64,000 nt of DNA from Dichotomocladium elegans (taxonomy: Eukaryota > Mucoromycota > Mucoromycetes > Mucorales > Lichtheimiaceae): NCBI GenBank assembly GCA_025716815.1, contig JAIXMN010000049.1, forward strand, positions 1 through 64,000, in the 5' to 3' direction. Position numbers and translations under genes: made by a program. This document shows positions 32,476 to 44,334 of the stretch, piece after piece. The notes below the pieces were generated by a model. It had not been told where the DNA came from and ran no database searches. It saw only the letters and a program-made list of their open reading frames with translations. How positions within the stretch are numbered: the first letter of the stretch is position 1; each line of letters begins with the position of its first letter.

Positions 32476-35400
32476 ATGGATTCTTGCGATGACACGTCCG
32501 ATAAGCTGCAGGCCCCGCTTAAGCCTGTTATTGTGCCAAAAACTCTCGCTCCAGATATTCTCATTCGCATTTTCAAACATCTTCCGGTCCCATCCCTCAC
32601 CAATGTCGCTTTGGCGTCCCGCCGCTTCAAGGTCCTAGCCTATGATGACGAGATATGGGATGCCAAACTACACCTGATACTCGATAGGAATGCAATGGGA
32701 ACGACTGTTCCACGAAGTAAGTTCTCCTCCTCCTTTCTCTCTCTCTTTTACGCAACGAACAAAAAAGAACCCGAGAAAGAGAAAGAAAAGGGAGGCGGTT
32801 GCCGAGAATAATATATATAAAAGGATCCCCTTTCGAGTCTAACCCTCATCGTTTTTTATATTTAATGGACCCGTTGTTTCGATGATAACAGAATGCTCGA
32901 CGGAAACGAACACCACGTTGATGGACGTCGAAGGCGGTATCCTTATCAACAATAAGCCGCTCAGTGCATTGATACCGGGGCTCTTGACAGACCCTTACCA
33001 CACGCGTGCGCGCGCGAAATCGACAGGTCAAGCACGTGAGCAGTTTAAGGAAATCTATCTTAAGCTTCTGCCTTATTATGTCGATCTCCGGAACCGGCCC
33101 AGAGAGTCCAAGGTGCTCAAGGATTACGGAAAGAAACCGGAGGAATGTGGAAAACTGCTGAATATGCTTGTCGGTTTTGGTGCGTGTCACGTCGTGGATG
33201 ATTGGAAACAGGCAGGTTGTTTCTAATGTCGGATTTGAGAGGCGGGCCGGCGAAAGGAGACTGACATCTCGTATGCGCACATACTCGAATGTAGCTCAAT
33301 GCAGCTACAGAATCGCTATGCCAATATTTTGAAAGCGCATCTCTGCATCAGTTCGAGTCGGCGTATGACAAGAATAATACAGCCGACATGAAGGTACCGA
33401 TCGTTTTAAGGATGCAAATTTGCGGTATCGGTAAACGCAGGTTGGATATCTAAAAGATGCCGAATCTTATGGTAGAAAATCGCCCATGCTCTGATTGCTC
33501 TCAATGGAGGCGCAATATGTATCCAAACATTTGTGCAGAAGCATCCGATCTTCTATGACAACCCATTCAAACCCGATGACAATTACACGTATGTGTGTAG
33601 TTCTCAAGAAGATGAGAAAAGCTATCTACCCAGAGCGGATGGACGCTAAACCCGCCAACCAGGTCATCTATTAACGATTTAGAGCCTTTTAAAAAGTTCA
33701 TGGGGCTCGTGACCGACGAATGCCGTCAGCAGTCCTATGTGGTGGCAGAAACATTTCCGGAAGATGTCGATGTCTATTATACGTTCGTAGATCGAGTCTT
33801 GGAGGACGTAGTAAGTTTTTGTTGTACTCCAACTGTCTATGTATCTTTACTAATCAAACCGCAAGGTGGCAGACTATGTAAACGTGATGCTAGGGATAGC
33901 ACAACGACGTGACCGGCGGCTTTACTTGCATACCATCTCTGTGATCCTCAACAGTTCATCTATCATGATCGAAAAGCTTACAGATACCAGTCTTCCTCGG
34001 ACAATCGACCACGAAAGAGGGATCAACATGCTATTCAAGTTATTCATTCCATTCATGGACAACTATCTTTACGAGGAACAAGCCTACGTTAAAGACACGT
34101 GTAAGAAGCTCATTGACGAATGGGTATATTGAAGGCAAAACCAAGTATATTTGATCTTGCAGAAACATACTTACTGTGTATTACACCCCAGAACAACCAT
34201 TCCGAAGACTCAAAAGACGACGAGGACGTATCCTCCCGATTATCCAATCAGACCCGTGAAACTTTCAAACGGTAGAACGAAGAGCTGACCTGTACAAAAA
34301 AGAAACGTACACTGACGAAAGTTCGTAATGATTTATGATAACAGAAATTACCTTTCTGCCTTTAAAAAGGTGATTGCACTTCCGGTCGATCTGGTATCCT
34401 CTGCGGCCACAACCATTGCCTCACCCTTCCAACGGGTGGGTACTCGTGACGAAACAATTCCACCCGCTACACCCAGAATTGTGACATCGAGCATGATGAG
34501 TGGATCCGGTCCACCGTCTCCTAGTAGTAGCAGTAAACGCGCTTCCTTTCGATCAACAGATGCGAAAAATCAGGATTTCAAGATGGCCCTGCGAGAACTT
34601 GACGTGATGCAGGATCTTTTGAGCCTCGAGACGGTGGTCCAGCTTATCCACGTAAATAAGGATGCCGAACGTCGCGTCGAACGTTTCCTTGATATCGGAT
34701 TCCCGAAAATAATGCACACAAGCATGCAAGTCTTGAATATTGCGATGCAAAACTTGTCCTCCTTTTATTTACTCACCAGCGAACTTTTTTTATACTAAAT
34801 ATAGCAAACGTACTTACGAACAGATCTTTGTGGAGTTGCTGAGGACGATTAGCACACAACATATCCAGCCGGCTTTTGACATGTAAGCTATAAAAGAAAA
34901 TTGGTCGGCACGTACACTCGTTGCTGAACGCTTTCCTGGTTTTCAGGGCGGTTGAGCACCTGACCTCTTATACGCCATCTATGGAGGCATATGATGTCGT
35001 GGACGTTCCGCCTTTGACCGAATTTTTCGAGATGGTGCACATAGGCGACGTGATCCAACAAATGGTCCAGTTATATTATGACGATGAAATAGTGAGTTTT
35101 CGAGGCATCGAAAGAGGAGGTTAAGGGGTGCATATGGCATTAATTAGATCGGGATACCAGACAAAGTACGTCGATAAGATGGATTTCATCAATGAGGTCA
35201 ACAAAGAGAAGAAAAATTTCGAGCGGACATTGGACGACTGTGTTGCAAATGGCATGGATCGTGGCATTACGGTATTGCATCTTGACTAAAGGCCCCTCCC
35301 CGCCTTTTTTTGGGACGGGAAACGCGCAAAACTAAGACGCTCAAATCACAGGTCTTGCTGTCTCAAGTAGAATATATCCTGGCGCGTGAACAACGTCCAG

Positions 35401-36037
35401 AGGATTATAACCCTCCCAACAATATGGTCGAAGACCTTAAACCTACCAAGGCTTGCCAGGATGCGATCGAGTGTCTACGAAAGAACACATCCATGCTCAT
35501 CGGGGCTTCGGAGAAGTCGACCATGGATTTGTTCATTAGTGAAGTAGGACGTCGATTTGGCGAGTAAGTATTGCATAGAGAAAACAAAACTAGCAATTTC
35601 TGCGTACGCGCTGATTCTTTTTCTTCTTTCCTTTTTTTTTTTAAAAAAAACACAAGAACTCTGAGCAAACACTTGAAGACTCAAACAGTGAATGAACAAG
35701 GAGGGTTCCGATATATGAGGTAACAAGCAAAGGATGTTGAAAGCGGGGCAGAAACAGTACGTTAATGAATCCATGCAGTGATATGAATGCATATCATAAC
35801 TTCATTGCATCTCTGCGCCAAAGCAGTGTAACCCCCTACTTTTCGGCGTTGCAATCTTTGGCCAACATTTATATTATATCCTCCGCACCAGATATCAAGA
35901 ATGTGATACACGATCTGGAGCGATACCATGGCTTGCTAAAGACAGAAGACCTCCTCGAGTTTGCGGCATGCCGAAGCGACTGGCCGACTGTAAAGAAGGT
36001 GGTCATGAGAGACATGACGGACTGCAATATCATGTAG
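32476..36037 (+). CDS. RCY1: Recyclin-1: F-box protein with Sec10-like domain
   Basis: The start MDSCDDTSDK is followed by an F-box at residues about 25-65 (LAPDILIRIFKHLPVPSL...VALASRRFKVLAYDD). About a dozen exons then encode a long helical exocyst Sec10-like region (for example ALIALNGGAICIQTFVQKHP, RTIDHERGINMLFKLFIPFM, FDMAVEHLTSYTPSMEAYD). The last exon ends TDCNIM, a CaaX box, as in yeast Rcy1, which is prenylated. Rcy1 binds Skp1 and works in recycling of membrane proteins from endosomes. A basic/serine-rich stretch near 34440-34560 is probably disordered. Intron borders in the middle are approximate. Confidence 0.88.
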
Positions 36038-36160
36038 ATAGGCCTTCAATTTAGCAAATAATCAATAATAATACGTACTAATGCTGAAGTGAGTACAGCA
36101 GGATGGGGAAACCGTGTCTAAGGTGAAAGGGATGGGATATACTGATGCGGAAAGAGATGT

Positions 36161-37895
36161 CTAGCGAGACTTGGAACGAGCCGCGGCTTGAGTGATCCTT
36201 TTAGTGAATTCATGGTACAATAAACGATTCCAGACGTCAACAGGTCCTGGGAAAGAAATAAAGTTGGTTACACGAACAGAATCTGCAGAAAGAGCTAATC
36301 AGGCCTTGCTATACCTGGGATACAGTAATGAAGGCAATCTCTGTCGGGGACTGAGTGTGCGTCGCCCCGGAAATTTGTAAAAGACACATCAAATAGGACA
36401 AAGCGCTCATCATCCGCCCTTGATATTATGTCCTACGTGATACAGAGTTAGCAATATAGACCTGTCGCTTCTTTCTGTTTGACAACGTCGATCCCCGCCC
36501 AAACAACTCCCCGATTTGCTTCGAGTCCCATGCTGGTATATAAATACCTTATAAACATCGTCAAATTTAACAAACATGTTCCATTCGTACGGCTCTCTGG
36601 AGGGCGTGGATACGGACGCCAGAGGTCCGTTGTATTGACTACAATTGACATGGCCATAAGGGGTTGTCCGAAAGTAGACCCGTTGCCAGGGTTCCACTGC
36701 GTGTTTCAGGCCGTCCAATACATTGCTCATGGCCTTTTTATATGCCTTGAGCATTTCTTGCTGATTTTCCTTCTTCCCGAAAATGGCATTCGATCGCCAG
36801 TGTGGACCCTATTAAGTTTCCATTGCCAGATTGGAGGAGATGCATGTAAATGGTTCTGTGAGAATCATGGCTATCTTCTTCTTTCTATCGCTATGGGCTT
36901 TGTGCGCCCATATATACTGGTAGTGTCCTTACCGTGTTGATTATCACATACTTAAAATGTGGTACGAGATGAAGCCAGGGTGCGTTTTGACCTTGGCTGA
37001 GCCGATACCCTTCATCCTGGCCGGGCTTAAGAACGCTTAGGTCATCGAGACGAACCAGAGTATCAGACCGCACAAACGCTATCGCCACCCGTTGCTGGCT
37101 CTTCTCCTCACCCGATCCGCGCCAGACAAGTTGCCGCACCTTGGTGCCCTTTACCCCGACGATCTTTTCGGGCACGGTCGGCCTTTCGAGATACTCACCG
37201 AGCAAACACGCAAGGCTCTGAAACTGAAGATCGGTTATCGAATCGCCCACGAGGAGCAACGGGTGTTCGGCGAGATGCTCTGCAAACTTCTGGCTGTCAA
37301 AAGGATACACGGTGCAGCTTGGAATCCATGTGTAGTCGAGCCTATCATAAAACGGCATCAGTCGTCAGGGGGTTTATGCGTGCTGCTATGGTGTTTTCTA
37401 GTGTTTCTATGATTCCACAATGATACACATCTCGTAGGAAGGAAACAGAAAGATATATGTATAACAATGGATGCGGTGTACTCACATTTTCTTTGCACGT
37501 TCCAATTCGGAGGCGCTACGCTCGTAACATCGATGATGAAATTTACCATGGCAATGATACTCTGTTACCTTCTCCAATGCCTTTGGACTCGCAACATCTC
37601 CAATAGGGTTGTGTTTCCATTCACCTTGGTTGAATTTGGCGATAGTGCATATTTCGCCATCTTCTTCCATAGAATCAGGGCCGTCGTAAAACGCATCTTT
37701 ATCCGATGATGGCATAGGTGATGGTAGTTGATCTGGGGACGAGGATGTAGAGAGGATCCGCGCGCTTCCAATATCGTCCATGGATGGCCAGGCCACCAGG
37801 GCTAGCCCAAACACAACAAGGATGGCCACGAGCCAGACGTAGTACGGATGTAGACTGCTCTTTGAGTGGGGTGACTGGCCCGATTTGAAAGGCAT
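36161..37895 (-). CDS. Membrane-anchored PC-esterase (SGNH/TBL-like) domain protein
   Basis: The start at 37895 (MPFKSGQSPHSKS) is followed by a signal-anchor (YYVWLVAILVVFGLALVAW) and a Ser/Pro stem. A CTIAKFNQGEWKHNP motif lies near the beginning of the domain. WIPSCTVYPFD and LLLVGDSITDLQFQSL give the GDSx catalytic-serine block. TPYGHVNCSQYNGPL lies in the middle. The last exons contain GDAHSVPDRDCLHYC and GPVDVWNRLLYHEF, the Asp/His block, ending at a TAG at 36161. These features match type II Golgi/ER acyl-esterases or O-acetyltransferases acting on polysaccharides; the substrate is unknown. Intron borders between 36750 and 36400 are uncertain. It is tail to tail with the recyclin gene. 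Confidence 0.82.
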
Positions 37896-38195
37896 GGTTG
37901 ATCCCCGACGTGAGAAATGGGGTTGGGTATATTGAGACAAGGGTGGAAGGGTGAGGGCAATAAAAGCACGGAAGAGAAAGAGAGAAAAGTATTGCAGTTT
38001 GCTGTCTATGTTACTTTTGCTGAGAGGGGTAGGAGGACCAATATTCCAACCTCCACTCTCCCCCCAAATCCTTACCCCCTTCCCCTTGCCTCTCTCGCGT
38101 CCCCTCCCCCAAATTCCTTTTAAGTCAGGTGCCTTTTCTCTTTGAATACTTCCAGACAGAGCCAATTTCGGGTGGCGCTCGAAATCACACATTGA

Positions 38196-38296
38196 ATGTG
38201 GGTTGTAATGCTACTTTATTTTATGTCGCATAGAATTGTATAAGTTGTCGTATTAATAGGTAAAAAGATTTCGCATCCATGGATTAAAACCTGTTA
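38196..38296 (-). repeat. Recurring 110-bp repeat, copy 3
   Basis: This is the reverse complement of the repeat at 15189, ending CCATGGATTAAAACCTGTTA exactly at the target site of the Harbinger element. The Harbinger thus inserted at the head of this repeat. Confidence 0.8.
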
Positions 38297-38326
38297 GAGC
38301 ATCCACCGCGGACCCTCTAAAAATTT
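38297..38326 (+). repeat. Left terminal inverted repeat of Harbinger
   Basis: It matches the right end at about 28 of 30 positions by eye. It is directly preceded by TTA. Confidence 0.85.
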
Positions 38327-38495
38327 AAATTTCTATTTTAAAGGGTGTGAAATAGGTTTTTATCCCGCAGTGGACTCTCTACAAATCCTCCAAAATAAAA
38401 TATTTTACTTTTTTATTGACACTCCGAATTGAATAGCTCGGGAATGAACACTTCAAATTGTCAGCGCGACTTGTACATGCTTTCTTCCATCCATA

Positions 38496-39389
38496 ATGTC
38501 ATCCTGCGAATCTGCTACCATCGTCACGCTTACCAATGAGCCTACAGCATTGACTCAGAGCACTGCTCCTGCCAAAGCACAAGGCCGAAAGAAGTCATGG
38601 TCCCGTGTAGAGGACAGAGCGTTGTGCAATGCCTGGCTTGCCACGTCCATCGACGCCATCAGGGGGACTGACCAAGACTCCCAGGCATACTGGACGGCCA
38701 TTTTCAATGCGTTCGTAGTCTTGGTCGAGAGTAATGTTGAGAACCGCGAGCAAAAATCTCTCGAACATCGCTGGGGGAAAATCTCCAAGATGGTGTCTTT
38801 GTTTTGTGGGTGCGTTGCCCAAGTGAAGAACGCACACCACACAGGCGCCAACGAGAACGACGAGGTAAACGCAGAGTAGGGTCTATAGTCAATTTATTAA
38901 AAAGGTTTCTAGATGCGGATGGCGAACGATCTTTACGAAAAAGACCAAGATTCCCCCTTTGTGCTCATGCACTGCTATGAGCTTTTGAAGACTGCTCCCA
39001 AATGGAGTAACCAGTCGCAGACGCGCTCCACGAAGGCGATCAAGGCTGCCCGCGTCGAGAGTGTTGCCGTTCCGGTGACAGTGTCTGTTGAGGATGAAAC
39101 ACGGCCGGTTGGCAGCAAAGCTGCGAAATCGCGAGCAAGAAAAGCCGAAGACGAAAGTCTTGAGTTTCTTGAACTCTCACGCCGTGCTGACGAGAGGGCA
39201 ACCAAGAGGCTGGCGCTCATGGAGGAGATGAGGAACGACGAGTTGAAGAGGACGGCCCTTTTGGAGACAATGAGAAACGACGAGATCATGAAGTTAGATC
39301 TCGCGGGTCTGGACGAGGTGGCTCGCGAGTACTTCATGAAAGAAAAACGAAAAATCCTCGCTAATATGAACGAAATCGACACAGAGTAA
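38496..39389 (+). CDS. Harbinger accessory Myb/SANT-like DNA-binding protein
   Basis: Two exons, 38496-38864 and 38913-39389, join GANENDE to MRMANDLYEKD in phase 0. Exon 1 holds a trihelix/SANT-like domain (KKSWSRVEDRALCNAWLAT ... YWTAIFNAF ... SLEHRWGKI). Exon 2 holds the Lys/Glu-rich NAM-associated-like C-terminal region ending MKEKRKILANMNEIDTE. In Harbinger elements this partner binds the transposase and carries it to the nucleus and the element ends. The gene is intact with no stop or frameshift, in contrast to the transposase beside it. Its 3' end overlaps that of the transposase by about 30 bp. Confidence 0.85.
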
Positions 39390-40611
39390 ACTTTTTATTT
39401 TTTAATTTTTTGAAGTTCCAGATGTGCTGCACAAACTCTTGTTGTAGCTCATAATGCGCATTCACATATCGGATCGACGCATGCCTAGCAAGGAATTCTG
39501 TGTACTCCTCCGTGAATTCGCGAGAGAGAACTTGGTTTTCTATGTAGGGGGCGGGAGGTGCGATGGGTGCGGACGCAATGAAGTTACTGCTGTCATCATT
39601 GACTTGCTGGGTCTCAGGTGAATTGCGTTCGTCTTCGATAATCATATTATGCTAGATGATACACGCTTTCATGACTGCGATGATATCATTTCTGAACCAG
39701 CCCCGAGCAGGGTACTGGAGGATCAACCACCGAACCTGCAGCACTCCAAACGCCCGCTCCACATCCTTGCGGCATGCTTCCTGCATCTGCTTGAAGAGCT
39801 TTGAGAAATAGGTCAATAACTAGACGATGGAAGCCTTATATGTCAACTGGACCTACACGCTCCTCTTCTCGTAGTGGAACAGGAATGGTTTGAACCAATG
39901 TTGCCCGTTTGGGGTAGATGCCGTCGGCAAGCTAATACCCCATCGTCTTCCTCTTGCCATTGACGTAGTATTCGATCGGAGGGGTACGCCCAGCAACAAG
40001 GTCCGAGAATAAATCAAACCTATGAAGAACATTGATGTCGTTCAATGAACCAGGAAGGCCGAAGAAAGCATGCCAGATCCAAGTATCCTGGGAAGCTACT
40101 GCCTCCAGGATCCATGTTGGGACCTTAGACCGGCTCTTGAACTGGCTATCCCATGCCTTTGGGCAGTTCTCCCACTGCCAGTGCATGCAGTCAAGGGATC
40201 CTAGCATCCCTGGGAACCCGCGTTTTTCGTTCTCACGTAGAAGCCGGGAAATATCCTCAGCATTTGGAGACCGCAAATATTCATCTCCAAAGGCGTCAAT
40301 CACGGCAGACGTAAAACGCTTGATGCACATCAGCGCTGTGGACTCGCTCATCCGGAAGCGGTGTCAACATAGATCACAATGTTACACCGGCTCCGGGGCG
40401 AGGTAGTCAAGCTGTAGACGATTAGCGCCTTCGAGCCGGCCGCGGTTGATCGTGCGCTTTCTGATAGTACGTCTACGTGGACCAGTGCATGCTTGCAAAC
40501 CCCTGCGGTGCAGATCTCGGAGTTTTTCGTCTCGTCTTCATCATTCAAGCGAAGGAATTCGTTAGAACGCTTGAAGAAAGATGCAAGAGTGTTACGAGTG
40601 ATGTTGTTCAT
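39361..40611 (-). pseudogene. Harbinger DDE transposase, broken
   Basis: From an ATG at 40611 the frame encodes a PIF/Harbinger transposase with the HTH/DDE blocks GFPGMLGSLDCMHWQWENCP (catalytic Asp), ALASQ-like and PGSLNDINVLHR (catalytic Asp), YYVNGK, LADGIYPKRATLVQTIP, and QEACRKDVERAFGVLQ (catalytic Glu). A likely intron (GTAGGT...GTCTAG, about 39825-39860) is normal. Three stop codons lie inside conserved text: TAG at 39932-39934 where YYLADG is expected, and a TAA and a TGA at about 40360-40390 just before HRFRMS. The N-terminal frame is also shifted near 40480. The copy cannot make a full transposase. Confidence 0.82.
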
Positions 40612-40720
40612 TGCGTAGGTATGCGAAAAAGGAACGATAAAGTACAGAAACACAATTGGGCATTTTTAAATCCCAAGCTTTGGATACTCTGTTTCTGAAG
40701 TGTCCACTGTGAAGAACTCG

Positions 40721-40750
40721 AAATTTTTGGAGGGTCCGCTGTGGATGCTC
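40721..40750 (-). repeat. Right terminal inverted repeat of Harbinger
   Basis: It is the reverse complement of the left end and is followed by TAA. Confidence 0.85.
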
Positions 40751-41231
40751 TAAAGCATGATTCCATTCCTTCAACCCACGTCCTTGGTTTTGTTGGCCAG
40801 CGACACAGGAAGACAATGTCATCACTTCACTAGCTAGGTTTGCCTTCCTGAGATGAACGTGAGATCGTTTCTCTAGTGCTTTGATTTTAAACGACCATTG
40901 TGGTATCCACGACTACTCTTCTTACCTAACAGTAATGTCCCTGGTTTACACGGGACATCAACAATTTGTTTCACTCTTTGAGCGCCGTTATCATATTCAC
41001 TCTCGCGCTATACAAATTCATAATTCATGTCCCGGACCTGTCTAAAGGCGCAGTTACAATCACAAGGGTAAATGATGAACTTCTTTATCAACCTTTTAAC
41101 TGGTCCACCATCCTGGGAGACCGCCTAGTTGATTATCCACGCCCAGCCTCCAGAGTGACCGTTTTGATAAGCACTTCTTATAAATACGCCCATTGTTGGC
41201 ACTGAATAAAAAACAATCTTTTTTTCGAGTC
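40751..41231. other. Unassigned between Harbinger and right-arm flank
   Basis: Only short open frames are visible; no element end or gene was recognised. Confidence 0.45.
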
Positions 41232-41420
41232 TCACAGAATTATATTCTGTCTCTTTTTATTCTTAAAACCCTTTGATTCTACAGATTCCATGGATGCTGT
41301 GGATGTTGTGTCAAATGCTGTCGATAAAATAAAACTTGTATGTGCGAGGTGTAATTGTATGGGCTTCTTTTCCTCTTTGTCTTGCTTCATCATCGCAGGC
41401 TGGCGAGAATCATGCGTCAT
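41232..41420 (-). other. Exon-like open stretch at the inner end of the right-arm flank
   Basis: A 62-codon frame begins MTHDSRQPAMMKQDKEEKKP. Its first half is homologous to the left flank at 6980-7060 (read on the minus strand as AMMKKDQEERSP). It may be an exon of the old gene whose other parts form the repeat arms. No family is recognised. Confidence 0.3.
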
Positions 41421-41467
41421 GCACAGATAATGATTCTTTTGGCGGAGGCCGTAGGCCGAACGCCTAT

Positions 41468-41580
41468 CTTCATTATCCGAGAAGGTGGAGCCAGGGATTG
41501 TGTTACCATCTTTCCGTTGTTTATCTCGAGAAAAACTAGTATAAAAGGAAATATATATCCTATTCTACATCTTTATCATC
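41468..41580 (+). repeat. DIRS inverted terminal repeat, left
   Basis: The 113-bp segment contains GGTGGAGCCAGGGATTGTGT, a TATA-type GTATAAAAGG and CCTATTCTACATCTTTATCA. It is the reverse complement of 45130-45236 with scattered differences. Confidence 0.85.
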
Positions 41581-42375
41581 GAGAGAGAGAGAAAGCGAAC
41601 AAGAGAGAGGGAGGGATTGTGTCTTCAGCATTTGAACAATCTTGGCTGCCAAAGTCAAGGTTGTGAAGACAGCGTTCGATTCCCTGGAAATATACTTGCT
41701 AATCCTTTGAACCCCTAAGGGTTTGCCAATGTTGTTGATTTTGCGGAAAAGACAGTTGAGGACGATTGTGGAAAGCACGGGGCGTTGTATACGACAAAAT
41801 TCCCTAGCATATTGCTGGTAATATGCCTCGAAAGCTTGAACAGGACAAAGCAAAGAGTCTGCGTGTCGCGAGATGGTGATGTTCTTATGTATGCGCTGAC
41901 CCAATTGTTTTTCCTTTGGTGCGACGACAACTAAGTGAAGAGATTCATGAACAGGAGCTGGGTCACTTTGGTCCAGGTCGATCCACTCAATGTCCGAGGG
42001 CCGCATGAAGCCACACACCCCGAGAAGCCAGCATAGCTTGGCGGTTAGATCGCCCTGACCAGTCCTATGTTTGGTCTGTTTTGAGAGAAGTAGGTCAGGA
42101 TGGGTAGGATGATTACATCTGCGTTAATGTTAGGACGAAGAGAATTAGCCCGAAGTGCTTTGAAGAATGACTGGTAGAGCCGGTCTTCATACAGGTCTAA
42201 TATGGCGGAACGGTAAGTCTCCACGGTGGCTATTGACCACCCATGCGTTCATTGTCCATGTGCGAGAAAGTTGACCACATTGGCCGCTGAAGGCTCCGAT
42301 GGGTTGACATGTGCTTCACGACACCATCGTCTGAATTGCTGTTGAACGTTGGAATATTGCGCAGTGCTCTTTTAT
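41560..42375 (-). pseudogene. DIRS tyrosine recombinase, truncated
   Basis: The N-terminal core-binding part is visible in broken frames (about 42375-42050: QFRRWCREAHVNPSEPSAAN, SIATVETYRSAILDLY). The catalytic part is open from 42018 and includes CGFMRPSDIEWIDL, where the arginine is the first catalytic residue, then VVAPKEKQLGQRIHK and LLCPVQAFEAYY. The usual HxxR block and the nucleophilic tyrosine cannot be found; the frame runs into the ITR. DIRS recombinases join the circular cDNA to the target. This copy has lost that activity. Confidence 0.8.
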
Positions 42376-42427
42376 CTGTCAGGATGTAGGATGGTGGCCC
42401 GGACATCATCGTTTGCCCCCGCCATGG

Positions 42428-44334
42428 TCAAGCGTCGAAGCTTATGTTCCATGCCCACAGTTTCCACTGGGGATTCTTGTCTAATACGTTTGTGGGTGTC
42501 CCGGGTGCTGAGATGACTGCCCGGCGAGGAATTTGGAGAGGACGTTTGCAGGACAGTGACTTGATCATCGGGTACCAGATGGCCGACTGCCATTGCGGGG
42601 TGATCACTGTTGTATTCACCGTTTCTTGCTGTAGTTTCTTGATGATCGCTGGTAATAGGTTCCATGGTGGGCTGATGAATACACGGCTGAATGATTGCCA
42701 AGGAATCTGCATGGCATTTGTGGCTAGCGCTGTTGGGTCCCATTTCCAGGACACGAATCTCTTGGTCTGTGCGTTCTGTCTCGACGCGAACAGGTCGACT
42801 TGGTGTGGTCCCCATATCCTGTTCAGTCGTTTGAAGAAGAGGGGATGTAGTCGCCATTCCAGTTGGAGGAGAGACCCTCGAGATGGTGCGTCGGCCGGAT
42901 TGAACTGAGAGGGAACGTATAAGAGACGTAGATATGTTCCCGTCTTCAAGCAGAAGTCCCAAATACGATCCGCCAGTTCCATCATGACCGGTGACTTTGT
43001 CCCGCCAAACTTGTTCACATAGGCAATCGTGGTAGAGTTGTCGCAGTGTACCAGTAGATTCTGCCCTCTGAAAAGGGGAATTTGCAACAAATACCACAGG
43101 GCTTTCAATTCTTTCCAGTTGAAACAATTCCCCATCCCTTGTCTGATGCATCTGTAAATATTTCTCTGGTTGGGGTCGATGGTAGGAATCCCTGTTCATT
43201 CCAATTTCGAAGGCTGTCCCGCCACCATCTGAGTTCCTGTTTGGCCTTGTCTGTTATGGGAATTGTCGAGGTCTATGCATGATGTTGTTGGATGGCCTGA
43301 TTCTTGAGGGAGAGAAGTTGTCGTGTTTTGAGGCGTGCCGGGAAAACTGCCAGCGTCATGGCTTGCGCTTTGCCTATGAATGCTGCTATTCGTCGTGCAG
43401 ACGTCCATTCTTGATGAATCAACCGGGCCGCTTCCCTCCGTAGGTCGCGGATCTTGTTCGGAGGTACCGTTAGTGACATATTCCGTGTGTCTATTTTGAA
43501 ACCCAGTTGCAGAAGAGATTGAGTGGGAGCTAAATGAGACTTGCTGTGTTTGATCAGAAACCCCAGTTCCTGTAGCTTCTTCAGCACCAAACGGGTGTCC
43601 CTCATGGAAGTGTGGTGGTCTTTGGCCGCAATCAAAAGGTCGTCGAGGTAGGCGGTAAGATGTATTCCCTTGCATCTCGCCCATTTGTGGACGGGGCGAA
43701 GAATTCGGGTAAAGACATATGGGCTCAGAGAAAGACCAAAAACGAGACACCGGAATTGGTAAAGTGTGTTGCGCCATGTGAATTGTAGGTATAGGTGCGA
43801 AGAAGGATGAATTGGTACGTGTAGGAAGGCGTCCGTAAGATCGGTGCTTGTAAGAAAATCCCGTGGATTGATCATGTTGCACACTTGATTGATTGTTTCC
43901 ATTTTGAAATGTCGGGGAACCACATATTGGTTGAGAGCTTTCAGATTCAGGACGGGTCGGCGGTCTCCCGTTTTCTTGGGAATTGTAAAAATTGTTGAAT
44001 GGAAACCAGGAGTTTGCCACGGTACTTCCTCGATTGCTTGTTTCGCGAGCAAATTTTGAATTTCCTGGTCGATGGCCCCTGTTCGTTCTGTTGATGAGGG
44101 GGTAGATAGTGCTGGAAATGACCCATATGAAGAGGGGGTCACTTTAAGAAAGGCATCCGGGAGCCTTCCTGAGTAACGCTTAGCACCCATTTGTCGGCCG
44201 TCAGAGTCTGCCATGCTTGTGGGAAGAAGGAGAGACGGCCACCTATTGCGAGTGGTCGTGTCTTTTGCCATGTGGGTTCCGTGGGCCGGAGCGAAATCCT
44301 TCTTCGTGTCTTGGCGGTGGCCTTGTTGGGACAA
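42428..44334 (-). pseudogene. DIRS reverse transcriptase and RNase H
   Basis: The frame 44334-43273 contains the RT domain: AKQAIEEVPWQTPGFHSTIF, RRPVLNLKALNQYVVPRHFK, STDLTDAFLHVPIH and the YxDD active site in HLTAYLDDLLIAA. A TAG at about 43275 interrupts the run into RNase H (EIFTDASDKGWGI). After a frame change the rest lies at 43135-42428 (WKELKALWYLL, LLVHCDNSTTIAYVNK, DAPSRG). A frameshift also separates it from upstream text at about 44150. Most catalytic motifs are legible, so the copy is fairly young. Confidence 0.88.

Larger units (their letters stand above)
38297..40750. mobile_element. PIF/Harbinger DNA transposon
   Basis: The element is bounded by about 30-bp terminal inverted repeats (GAGCATCCACCGCGGACCCT at the left; the right end reads GAGCATCCACAGCGGACCCT on the minus strand). 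It is flanked by TTA on the left and TAA on the right, in keeping with the 3-bp TWA targets of Harbinger elements. It carries the two standard genes in convergent orientation: a Myb/SANT-like protein (plus) and a DDE transposase (minus). The transposase is broken by stop codons, so the copy is not autonomous. Confidence 0.9.
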
